From: an uncultured Faecalibacterium sp.
GTDB taxonomy: Bacteria; Bacillota; Clostridia; Oscillospirales; Ruminococcaceae
DNA: 23,598 nucleotides
NCBI GenBank assembly: GCA_934512105.1
Contig: CAKSWQ010000033.1
Span: forward strand, 1-23,598
Reading direction: 5' to 3'
Part shown: piece after piece, positions 1-5,639 of the stretch
How the letters are laid out: each line of letters opens with the position of its first letter
Numbering within the stretch: the first letter of the stretch is position 1
The notes under the pieces: generated by a model
What the model was told of the DNA's origin: nothing
Databases searched by the model: none
The model's input: the letters and a program-made list of their open reading frames with translations, nothing else
Position numbers and translations under genes: made by a program

Positions 1-96
1 GATTACGCCAGCTTCGACTCCCGCGACTGCCCCCTGTGCAAGGCCGGGCAGCACATTGACGCGCTGGTGAACAGCTTTGGCTATTCGGCGCTGTAA
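1..96 (+). CDS. pyrE: Probable orotate phosphoribosyltransferase, C-terminal end (partial)
   Basis: Only the last 31 codons lie in the window, open from base 1 and ending at TAA 94-96. The peptide carries a CPLCKAG motif followed by a tail ending NSFGYSAL. From memory this resembles the C-terminal tail of clostridial-type orotate phosphoribosyltransferases, which convert orotate and PRPP to OMP in pyrimidine synthesis. The catalytic and PRPP-binding parts lie outside the window, so the name rests on the tail alone. A strong intrinsic terminator starts 15 nt after the stop, so this is the end of its transcript. Coding is secure (GC-rich third positions, directly followed by a terminator), but the product is only a moderate-confidence guess. 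Confidence 0.45.
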   Translation, partial: DYASFDSRDCPLCKAGQHIDALVNSFGYSAL

Positions 97-110
97 GCAA
101 AACTGTTAAA

Positions 111-146
111 GGCTGCTGCACAAACCACTGTGCAGCGGCCTTTTTT
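111..146 (+). terminator. Intrinsic terminator after the partial pyrE-like gene
   Basis: A 12-bp stem (111-122 with 129-140, one G-T wobble) closes a 6-nt loop and is followed by six T residues at 141-146. The stem core GCTGCTGCA recurs in several other terminators of this window. Confidence 0.85.
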
Positions 147-153
147 CGTGTGA

Positions 154-271
154 GACGATTGAAAATGGCTTCCGCTGCGCTCTAGCCATATTCAGCGGAA
201 ATATGATTTATAGATTCGCGTTTGTCGCGCTCTGCGGAGCGCTCCAAACGCATTTTCACAGGAGGGGTCGC
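154..271 (+). repeat. Family 1 pseudoknot/variable-hairpin repeat, copy A
   Basis: This copy begins GACGATT just 7 nt after the upstream T-run. Stem 1 is ATGGCT (165-170) with AGCCAT (184-189). CCGC in its loop (172-175) can pair with GCGG at 195-198, giving an H-type pseudoknot. After an AT-rich spacer comes the variable hairpin at 217-252 around the constant TCTGCGGA (231-238). Its arms match at 13 of 16 positions, so this is the least perfect copy. It ends in CATTTTCAC and GGAGGGGTCG, as copy D does. Confidence 0.8.
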
Positions 272-325
272 AACCGAACATACCCTTTTTCACAGAGAAA
301 GGATATTAAATGCAGTTTTCCGCTG

Positions 326-443
326 TGTCCCCTCTCGTGAAAATGGGATAGCGGAGCGTCCGCAGACGCTCCGCTATCCCGAAATAAAAAAATTCTTCCG
401 CTATTGATGCGCAGAGCAACGCGGAGCGCATTCCAAATCGTCC
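326..443 (-). repeat. Family 1 pseudoknot/variable-hairpin repeat, copy A-prime
   Basis: This copy is inverted relative to copy A, 54 bp away. Read on the minus strand it starts GGGACGATTT. Stem 1 is ATGCGC/GCGCAT (plus-strand 426-431 and 407-412), and CCGC/GCGG (421-424 and 398-401) can form the second pseudoknot stem. The variable hairpin is a perfect 16-bp inverted repeat (345-360 with 365-380) around loop TGCG. Its arm sequence is unrelated to that of copy A. It ends near GAGGGGACAC. Confidence 0.85.
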
Positions 444-448
444 CACGC

Positions 449-478
449 AAAAGGAACGGCAGCGCTGCCGTTCCTTTT
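449..478. terminator. Perfect 30-bp palindrome, probable bidirectional terminator
   Basis: AAAAGGAACGGCAGC (449-463) is followed without spacer by its exact reverse complement (464-478), with A and T runs at the two ends. This is the usual form of a bidirectional intrinsic terminator. It lies between repeat copy A-prime and the promoter of the MYG1-like gene, and would insulate that gene from upstream transcription. Confidence 0.6.
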
Positions 479-480
479 TG

Positions 481-509
481 TTGTCCCACGGGCGGGATTG
501 TGCTATACT
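481..509 (+). promoter_or_regulatory. Promoter of the MYG1/GIY-YIG pair
   Basis: TTGTCC (481-486) lies 17 bp upstream of TATACT (504-509). The -10 is extended by TG at 501-502, giving TGCTATACT. The same extended -10 is seen before nagA (18501-18509) and before the minus-strand candidate small RNA. Confidence 0.7.
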
Positions 510-547
510 GGTACAAGACGAAACTAGGAGAACGAGGTATCAAGTCC

Positions 548-1378
548 ATGAAAATTCCCGCAAACGGTTTTACCCACGCCGGCAAGTTCCATGCCGATGA
601 CGTGTTTGCTACGGCGCTGCTGCAAATCCTGCGCCCGGATATCAGGATCACCCGCGGCTTTACCGTGCCTGACGATTTTGACGGCATCGTGTATGATATC
701 GGCTTCGGGATGTTCGACCACCATCAGGAGCCCCGGGAGTACCGGCCCAACGGCGTGCCCTACGCGGCCTTTGGCCTGCTGTGGCGGGTACTGGGCCCCG
801 GCCTTGTGGGCGAGCGGCAGGCGCGGCTCATTGACGAAAACTTTATCCAGCCGCTGGACCTGAACGACAACACCGGCGAACAGAACAGCCTGTGCGATGC
901 CATCGGCTTTTTCAACCCGGTGTGGGACTCCAAGGAAGATCAGGACAGCTGCTTTTTCAAGGCAGTGGCCGTGGCAAAGCAGATTTTGGAAAACCAGATC
1001 GACAGCGCCAACGCCGTGAACCGCGCGGACGAAAAGGTGCAGCAGGCCTACCGCAACTCCCGCGACGGCATCGTGGTGCTGCCCTGCTATCTGCCGTGGA
1101 AAAACGGCCTGTACAAGACCGACGCCCTGTTTGTGGTGTACCCCAGCCAGCGCGGCGGGTGGAGCGCCCAGTGCGTCACCGACCACAAGACTAAAAAGTC
1201 CAAGCTGCCCTTCCCGCAGTCCTGGGCGGGGCAGCCGCAGGAGGTCATCGAGCAGAAGAGCGGCATCCCGGGCATCAGCTTCTGCCATGCCAGCCGCTTC
1301 CTCATCACCGCCAAGGACAAGGAGACCGCCCTTGCCGCCTGCCGTCAGGTGCTGAAAAACAATGGCCGCCTTGCCTGA
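548..1378 (+). CDS. MYG1 family (UPF0160) putative metal-dependent hydrolase
   Basis: A 276-residue protein of the MYG1 family, related to DHH phosphoesterases. It shows the N-terminal signature THAGKFHADDVFA (residues 9-21), the YDIG segment near 49-52 and FDHHQ near 56-60; these His/Asp residues are the expected metal ligands. Eukaryotic MYG1 is reported to act as a nuclease, while bacterial members are generally annotated as MYG1/UPF0160 proteins with unproven substrate. I chose ATG 548 because GAGGT lies 8 nt upstream, the family N-terminus begins there, and the promoter (481-509) lies just ahead. An upstream in-frame ATG at 404 would lie inside a repeat and ahead of the promoter. The end overlaps the next gene by 17 nt, which suggests translational coupling. 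Confidence 0.85.
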   Translation: MKIPANGFTHAGKFHADDVFATALLQILRPDIRITRGFTVPDDFDGIVYDIGFGMFDHHQEPREYRPNGVPYAAFGLLWRVLGPGLVGERQARLIDENFIQPLDLNDNTGEQNSLCDAIGFFNPVWDSKEDQDSCFFKAVAVAKQILENQIDSANAVNRADEKVQQAYRNSRDGIVVLPCYLPWKNGLYKTDALFVVYPSQRGGWSAQCVTDHKTKKSKLPFPQSWAGQPQEVIEQKSGIPGISFCHASRFLITAKDKETALAACRQVLKNNGRLA

Positions 1379-1646
1379 TGTTGCCTACGTCTACATGGTG
1401 CGCTGCACCGGCGGGCAGCTGTACACCGGTTGGACGAACCATCCCGCCGCCCGGCTGAAAGCGCACCAGAGCGGCAAAGGCGCCCGCTACACCCGCGCCC
1501 ATGGCGCGGTGGGCTTTGCCTATTTAGAGCGCTGCGCGGACAAAAGCGCTGCTCTGCGCCGGGAAGCCGCCCTGAAAAAGCTCCCCAAAGCGGAAAAAGA
1601 GGTGCTGTGCGCCGCATGGCGCGCCGCCGGGTGCCCCGGGGTGTAA
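1362..1646 (+). CDS. GIY-YIG domain nuclease-family protein
   Basis: A 94-residue single-domain protein of the GIY-YIG superfamily (YhbQ/UvrC-N type). The YVY (residues 9-11) and YTGWT (21-25) pair form the GIY...YIG signature. R31, H35 and E68 (in REAALKKL) fit the conserved Arg, His and metal-binding Glu. The length is typical of stand-alone members, whose physiological role is mostly unknown although DNA repair is often proposed. It starts inside the 3' end of the MYG1-like gene (17-nt overlap, different frame) and shares its promoter. A truncated family 1 repeat begins 1 nt after the stop codon. Confidence 0.88.
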   Translation: MAALPDVAYVYMVRCTGGQLYTGWTNHPAARLKAHQSGKGARYTRAHGAVGFAYLERCADKSAALRREAALKKLPKAEKEVLCAAWRAAGCPGV

Positions 1647-1647
1647 A

Positions 1648-1690
1648 CGATTTGAAATGCCCTCCGCGCTGCTTTGGACGATTTTGGGCA
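1648..1690 (+). repeat. Truncated family 1 repeat, copy B
   Basis: Right after the GIY-YIG stop the sequence reads ACGATTTGAAATG, then stem-1 arm ATGCCC (1657-1662), loop CCGC (1664-1667) and GCTGCTTTGG, matching the constant 5' part of copy C. After that it diverges. A displaced GGGCA (1686-1690) may be the remnant of the second arm. No variable hairpin and no GGAGGGGT end are present, so this is a 5' fragment. Confidence 0.6.
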
Positions 1691-1744
1691 CGAATCGCCC
1701 CGCAAATGCGCTGAAACGACCCGGCACACCGGACGCACCCGCAA

Positions 1745-1835
1745 AAACAGAAAACCGCCCGGCTTGCGGTTACCGGACGGCTTTCTGCTCTATAGGAATT
1801 ACGGGAATGGCATATTGGACAGAGCACTGCTCTGT
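1745..1835 (-). ncRNA. Candidate small RNA of about 90 nt
   Basis: On the minus strand a good promoter (extended -10 at 1841-1849) is followed within about 90 nt by an intrinsic terminator with no ORF between them. The predicted RNA starts near 1835 with a self-complementary ACAGAG...CTCTGT hairpin (1818-1834). It ends with a GCCGTCCGG / CCGGGCGG stem (one C-A mismatch) and a TTTTCTGTTTTT tract (plus-strand 1743-1757). AGAGCA occurs again before the terminator and could compete for the first hairpin's 3' arm. The terminator could instead serve the plus-strand GIY-YIG gene, but its T-rich side faces the minus strand. I do not recognise the RNA. Confidence 0.4.
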
Positions 1836-1840
1836 GCCGC

Positions 1841-1870
1841 AGTATAGCACGAACGGCGGGCAAAAGTGAA
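1841..1870 (-). promoter_or_regulatory. Promoter for the minus-strand candidate small RNA
   Basis: On the minus strand TTCACT (1865-1870) is separated by 18 bp from TATACT (1841-1846), which is extended to TGCTATACT (1841-1849). The -10 is identical to those of the MYG1-like gene and nagA. No minus-strand protein gene follows. Confidence 0.5.
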
Positions 1871-1953
1871 GAATTTCTGCGTGAATGACCCCTTAAATGC
1901 ATCGAATCGCTCCCCAAAACCACAAAAAGTCCTTGCGCCACCCTTTTGGGGCG

Positions 1954-1994
1954 CAAAAAAGGGACTGCTGCACAGTGCCCGTGCAGCAGTCCCT
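1954..1994 (-). terminator. Intrinsic terminator of the ATP-grasp transcript
   Basis: A perfect 14-bp stem, AGGGACTGCTGCAC (1960-1973) with 1981-1994, has a 7-nt loop. On the minus strand it is followed by a run of T residues (plus-strand A-run 1954-1960). It lies 32 nt beyond the stop of the small ORF at 2027-2203, so both that ORF and the ATP-grasp gene end here. Confidence 0.9.
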
Positions 1995-2026
1995 GCGGGG
2001 TTATAAGGAGTTATAGAACAGCGGTT

Positions 2027-2203
2027 TTAGCCACGCTGCTGGTAAGTTTTCCAAGTGCGGATCACTTCCATGCGGCCCACGCGGCTGCCGGGCTTGAAGC
2101 TGCCATCCTGTGCGGACATCAGGCCGGTATCCACGGCCCACAGCGGAGCGTCTTTGCCCGCTTGCGGCAAGCAGGAACTTTCTCCGCAGAGCCCGATGCG
2201 CAC
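2027..2203 (-). CDS. Small hypothetical protein, 58 residues, GTG start, behind the ATP-grasp gene
   Basis: Six nucleotides after the ATP-grasp stop, a GTG opens a 58-codon frame ending TAA at 2027. The translation begins MRIGLCGES and continues with PLWAVDTGL, FKPGSRVGRMEVI and RTWKTYQQRG. Third positions are mostly G or C, as in neighbouring genes, and the frame runs to just before the shared terminator, so it looks translated or recently so. There is no clear Shine-Dalgarno before the GTG; an internal ATG exists. I do not recognise the family. It could be a small partner of the ATP-grasp enzyme, a ligase substrate peptide, or the remnant of a longer C-terminal domain split off by a frameshift. 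No signal peptide or membrane segment is seen. Confidence 0.45.
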   Translation of the reverse strand: MRIGLCGESSCLPQAGKDAPLWAVDTGLMSAQDGSFKPGSRVGRMEVIRTWKTYQQRG

Positions 2204-2209
2204 TTCTGA

Positions 2210-3493
2210 TTATTTCTCAGCCGTTGCAGTCTCCGGCTCGCCCAGAGCCAGCACCTGCACAAGCTCTGCCTGCACCTTTGCGTTGGTGGCATCGGTGACG
2301 GCCAGCACATCGGAGTAGAACTTTTCCATCTCGTCACGGGTGGAGAAGGTGGCCACATACATCTGGTTGCCCATGGCACCGGACAGCGCCTCGGGGATGC
2401 GGTCCACCATGCGCATGTTGTCCTGATACTTCTGCATCAGCTGCTCGTGGCTGTAAACGAAACTCTTGCCGTCCCGGCGGCCGGCAAAGGCGCAGTAGTA
2501 GTGCTCACCCACCGGCATATCGGTGCCGCCGAAGGCGATCATGTCCGCCCAGATCTTGTACACATTGGTGGAGCGGGCAAAGTCGATCATGTCCGGGGTA
2601 AAGCCGCCGCAGGGACGCATGTTGACTTCCAAGGCCACGATCTGGCCTTTTTTGCCCATGCTGGCCTGATCCTCGGTCATGCGGAAGAACTCGAAGTGGA
2701 CAAAGCGGCTCTTCACCCCAAAGCTCTTGACGGCGGCACGGCCTGCGGCGCGGGTGTCCTCCGGCAGATCCTTGATGATGTAGTAGATGGAGTTATCGTC
2801 GTTGTTCACGATGTCCATGATGGACACGGGGCTTACGTTGCCCGCCTCAAAGATGGGGTTGCCGTGGGCGTCGATGATGGCATCGTAGCTGTTCACCTCG
2901 GCGCGGACGAACTCCTCCATGATGTAGGCCACATCCGGGTGCTCCTTCTCCTTGTAGGCCAGAAATTCCTCCAGCTCCTTGTCGGTGGAAAGGCGGTGGG
3001 TATCCGAAGCGCCCACGCCGTTGTCCGGCTTGACCACCACCGGGTAGCCCACCTGTGCCACAAAAGCCTTGCAGCCTGCAAAATCGTCCACCATGTGGTA
3101 GCGGGCGGTGGCGATACCGGCTTTCTGGTAGTACTCCTTCATCTTGCTCTTGTACTTGATGCGGGGCATATCAGAGCTCTGGAAGCCGCTGGTGATGTGG
3201 AAATCGGTGCGCAGGGCGGCATCTCGCTCCAGCCAGTATTCATTGTTGGACTCCAGCCAGTCGATGCGGCCATACTTGAAGGTGAAAAAGGCCACGGCGC
3301 GGTACACCTCGTCGTAGTTTTCCAGACTGTTCACCTTGTAGTACTCGTTCAGGCTTGCCTTCAGCTCAGGCTTCAGCTCCTCGTAGGGCTGGTCGCCGAT
3401 GCCCAGCACGTTCAGGCCGTTGTTCTTCAGCTCCCGGCAGAACTGCCAGTAGTTCGTGGGGAAGTTGGGGGAGATAAAAATAAAGTTCTGCAT
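2210..3493 (-). CDS. ATP-grasp domain protein (carboxylate-amine/thiol ligase-like)
   Basis: A 427-residue cytosolic ATP-grasp enzyme. The N-terminal part (1-110) is a preATP-grasp-like Rossmann region starting NFIFISPNFP. The ATP-grasp fold follows, with PVVVKPDNGVGASDT (151-165; K155 and the glycine-rich loop), E268 in HFEFF, and the metal-binding pair E289/N291 in ALEVNMRPCGG. Family members join a carboxylate to an amine or other nucleophile through an acyl-phosphate; the substrate cannot be read from the sequence. ATG 3493 follows AGAGGA with a rather long spacing of about 13 nt. The gene is followed 6 nt later by a small ORF and then a terminator. Two esterase genes lie upstream on the same strand, separated by a family 1 repeat. 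Confidence 0.85.
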   Translation of the reverse strand: MQNFIFISPNFPTNYWQFCRELKNNGLNVLGIGDQPYEELKPELKASLNEYYKVNSLENYDEVYRAVAFFTFKYGRIDWLESNNEYWLERDAALRTDFHITSGFQSSDMPRIKYKSKMKEYYQKAGIATARYHMVDDFAGCKAFVAQVGYPVVVKPDNGVGASDTHRLSTDKELEEFLAYKEKEHPDVAYIMEEFVRAEVNSYDAIIDAHGNPIFEAGNVSPVSIMDIVNNDDNSIYYIIKDLPEDTRAAGRAAVKSFGVKSRFVHFEFFRMTEDQASMGKKGQIVALEVNMRPCGGFTPDMIDFARSTNVYKIWADMIAFGGTDMPVGEHYYCAFAGRRDGKSFVYSHEQLMQKYQDNMRMVDRIPEALSGAMGNQMYVATFSTRDEMEKFYSDVLAVTDATNAKVQAELVQVLALGEPETATAEK

Positions 3494-3549
3494 GGTATTT
3501 GTTGATTCCTCTTTCCGTTACCTCTATGATTGCAATGCCCCTGCGGGGC

Positions 3550-3670
3550 GGGACGATTTAAAATGCCCGCCGCGCTGCTTTGGGCATTTTCAGCGGAATA
3601 ATGATTTATATTTCGGCACAACGGCGCGTCTGCGGACGCGCCGTTGTGCCATTTTTACGGGAAGGCTGCC
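3550..3670 (+). repeat. Family 1 pseudoknot/variable-hairpin repeat, copy C
   Basis: It starts GGGACGATTTA. Stem 1 is ATGCCC (3563-3568) with GGGCAT (3582-3587). CCGC (3570-3573) can pair with GCGG (3593-3596). After ATAATGATTTATATTTC comes a perfect 16-bp inverted repeat, 3615-3630 with 3635-3650, around TGCG (3631-3634). It ends ATTTTTACGGGAAGG. It lies between the ATP-grasp gene and the upstream esterase, antisense to both. Confidence 0.88.
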
Positions 3671-3723
3671 GCGCCTGTTTCCTGCGGAAATGCGGCACGG
3701 CGGGAAAACGTTTGACCACGCGG

Positions 3724-3751
3724 GGGCACAGCTTTGCCAGAAGCTGTGCCC
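3724..3751. other. Strong hairpin 13 nt beyond an esterase stop codon
   Basis: A perfect 11-bp stem, GGGCACAGCTT (3724-3734) with AAGCTGTGCCC (3741-3751), closes a 6-nt loop. It lies just downstream of the minus-strand esterase gene. There is no T-run on either side, so it is more likely an RNA-stabilising hairpin or a weak/Rho-associated end than a classic terminator. Confidence 0.55.
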
Positions 3752-3764
3752 GGCGGGGCAAGGG

Positions 3765-4523
3765 TCACTGCTCGCCCAGAACGTAGGGCATATAGTACGC
3801 CACCTGCTTGTACCACCAGTTCCAGTCATGGTTGACATCGTGGCCCCACAGGTCTACCCAGATGGGGATATGCTTTGCCTCAAAGATGCGCTTGAGCAGC
3901 CATGTGGTGTCCGGCTGTTCCCAGTCGCCCTGACCGCAGCAGATGACCGCTTTCTGATTGCGGAACAGCTGCATATAGGGGTGATCCTCCGGGAAGTTCT
4001 TCATGTAGTCCACAGGAGAGTTCATGTATACCAGCTCGTCCATGTAGTTGCCAAAGCCGTAGTGGGCGGTGTAGATGCCGCTGAGCGCCAGACAGCCGCA
4101 GAAGATATCCGGGCGGCGCAGATACAGGTTTACCGCGTGGGTAGCACCCAGACTGCACCCGAAGGCGATGATGCCGGGCAGGTCGCTCCAGCCGTTGCGC
4201 TGCTGCGCCAGATGCTGAAGCATCGGGGCGACCTCGCGGGTGATGTAGTGCAGCCACTGCTCATAGCGGCGGATGCGCCAGTAGGGGTTGCCCTGTGCGT
4301 CCGACCATGTTTCCTGATCCATGGTGTCGATGGAAAGCACCATGATCTGCCCGGACTCGATCCACGGGGCAAGGGTGTCGGTCATGTGGAAGTTTTCAAA
4401 ATCGAAAAAACGGCCGTCCTGACAGGGGATATACAGCACCGGGCGGCCTGCGTGGCCGTAAAGCTTGCACTCCATATCCCGTCCCAGTTCCGGGCTGTAC
4501 TCCTTGAAATACTGCATCTCCAT
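3765..4523 (-). CDS. Alpha/beta-hydrolase fold putative esterase (PF00756-like)
   Basis: A 252-residue protein of the putative-esterase (esterase D / PHB depolymerase-like) group. The nucleophile elbow is FGCSLGA with S124. C-terminal GHDVNHDWNWW (H228 or H232) supplies a candidate catalytic His. No signal peptide is seen, so it probably acts in the cytosol. The substrate is unknown. I chose ATG 4523 because AAAGGAGG stands 7-14 nt upstream. The open frame extends a further 42 codons, but those lie in a family 2 repeat and are not credible protein. It follows a second esterase gene on the same strand, 237 bp away with a family 2 repeat between them; the two may be co-transcribed. Only about the fold is the call secure. 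Confidence 0.8.
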   Translation of the reverse strand: MEMQYFKEYSPELGRDMECKLYGHAGRPVLYIPCQDGRFFDFENFHMTDTLAPWIESGQIMVLSIDTMDQETWSDAQGNPYWRIRRYEQWLHYITREVAPMLQHLAQQRNGWSDLPGIIAFGCSLGATHAVNLYLRRPDIFCGCLALSGIYTAHYGFGNYMDELVYMNSPVDYMKNFPEDHPYMQLFRNQKAVICCGQGDWEQPDTTWLLKRIFEAKHIPIWVDLWGHDVNHDWNWWYKQVAYYMPYVLGEQ

Positions 4524-4560
4524 GGTGTTTCCTCCTTTAGTGTGGTTATGGTGTCGGGGC

Positions 4561-4749
4561 ACCCCTTCAGTCTGCTCCCTTTGTTCGCAGCCAGCTCCCC
4601 CAAGGGGGAGCCTTTTGTGGGAATTGGAAACTTTCCGGCATAGCTGCAAGCCGTCCCCTTGGACAGACTCTCCCCGGCCGGGGAGAGATGTCGCGTTTAG
4701 CGACAGAGTGGGGAGCGGGTGGCATCGCGTCAGCGATGACGGAAGGGGT
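4561..4749. repeat. Family 2 MITE-like palindromic repeat, copy 1
   Basis: The ends are ACCCCTTCAGTC and GACGGAAGGGGT, which match as inverted repeats at 11 of 12 positions. Inside are AGCTCCCCCAAGGGGGAGC, GGAAACTTTCCGGCATAG and AAGCCGTCCCCTTGG, all shared with copies 2, 3 and 5, plus a CTCCCCGGCCGGGGAG palindrome shared with copies 4 and 6. It separates the two esterase genes. No clear target duplication is visible. Confidence 0.75.
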
Positions 4750-4760
4750 CACCCCCTCTT

Positions 4761-5531
4761 TTACTCCTCCACCTCATACAGCAGGGTGTGGAACACAAAG
4801 GGCAGCTGTTTTTCCCAGCTGGCCTCGCTGTGGGTGCCGCCGGGCACGATGCGGCTGGTCAGGTGGATGCCCCGGGTCATCAGCTTGCCGCTCAAGGCAG
4901 AAAATTCCCGGCGGATGCCATCGTGGTTGCCCATCTCCCGGGAGCCGTAGTCCATGTACAGCACCGTACCGGGGGCAAGCTTTGCACGCCCCACAAGGCC
5001 GGAAAGCTTATCCGGTGCCACCCAGATAGAGGGCGACAGCGCTGCGGCGCGGCTGTAAGTATCGTTATATTGCAGCAGGGCGTACAGGCTCATCAGCCCG
5101 CCCATGCTGCTGCCGCCGATAAAGGTATGTGCCCTGTCCGGCAGGGTGCGGAAATTCTGGTCGATCAAAGGCTTGAACCGGTGGATGAACCAGCTCATGG
5201 TGGCCTGTCCCTTGCCGTCAAAGTGGCCGTAGGTGGGGTCATCGAAGCGGTAGGGGGAATACTCCACCAGACGCTCGTTGTTTGCCCCGGCGTTGCACTC
5301 GATGGCTGCTACGATCAGCGGGGTATCGGTATAGTCCAGATAATCTGCCACGCCCCAGCTTTTGCCGTAGGTGGCATCCTCGTTGAAAAACACGTTCTGC
5401 CCATCGAACATATACAGCACGGGGAACCGGCGCTCCGGCTGTGCCTCGTACATGGTGGGCAGATAGACATACACCCGGCGCTGCTCGGTGCCGTTGACCG
5501 CCGGGTAACTCATTCTCCATTTTTTGATCAT
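4761..5531 (-). CDS. Putative esterase, enterochelin-esterase-like alpha/beta hydrolase
   Basis: A 256-residue putative esterase (PF00756-like). Visible features are RRVYVYLP, VLYMFDGQNVFF (38-49), the nucleophile elbow GGSSMGG (S142), and GGTHSEASW near the C-terminus with H234 as the catalytic His. Relatives hydrolyse carbohydrate acetyl or feruloyl esters, or siderophore esters; the exact substrate cannot be inferred. There is no signal peptide. ATG 5531 follows AGAGGAAAG at good spacing, and a promoter lies at 5598-5626. It is about 25-30% similar in layout to the downstream esterase by eye, so the two may be an old duplication, but I could not align them rigorously. Confidence 0.85.
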   Translation of the reverse strand: MIKKWRMSYPAVNGTEQRRVYVYLPTMYEAQPERRFPVLYMFDGQNVFFNEDATYGKSWGVADYLDYTDTPLIVAAIECNAGANNERLVEYSPYRFDDPTYGHFDGKGQATMSWFIHRFKPLIDQNFRTLPDRAHTFIGGSSMGGLMSLYALLQYNDTYSRAAALSPSIWVAPDKLSGLVGRAKLAPGTVLYMDYGSREMGNHDGIRREFSALSGKLMTRGIHLTSRIVPGGTHSEASWEKQLPFVFHTLLYEVEE

Positions 5532-5597
5532 GGTGCTTCTTTCCTCTCAAATCTTCCTGCAAAGGGCACAGGCGGCAAGCCCATGCCCTTTATAGGT

Positions 5598-5626
5598 AGT
5601 GTAGCACCATGCGGCGGGAATTGCAA
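5598..5626 (-). promoter_or_regulatory. Promoter of the esterase gene
   Basis: On the minus strand TTGCAA (5621-5626) lies 17 bp from TACACT (5598-5603), with an upstream TG making TGCTACACT. The ATG is about 67 nt downstream of the -10. Confidence 0.65.
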
Positions 5627-5639
5627 TCTTTATGCGCAG

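Noticed and set aside
404..547. N-terminal extension of the MYG1-like frame by 48 codons
   Set aside because: It starts inside repeat copy A-prime and ahead of the promoter at 481-509; the family N-terminus begins at ATG 548.
2447..3505. 352-codon plus-strand ORF opposite the ATP-grasp gene
   Set aside because: The antisense ATP-grasp frame has intact motifs; the plus frame has none and no ribosome binding site.
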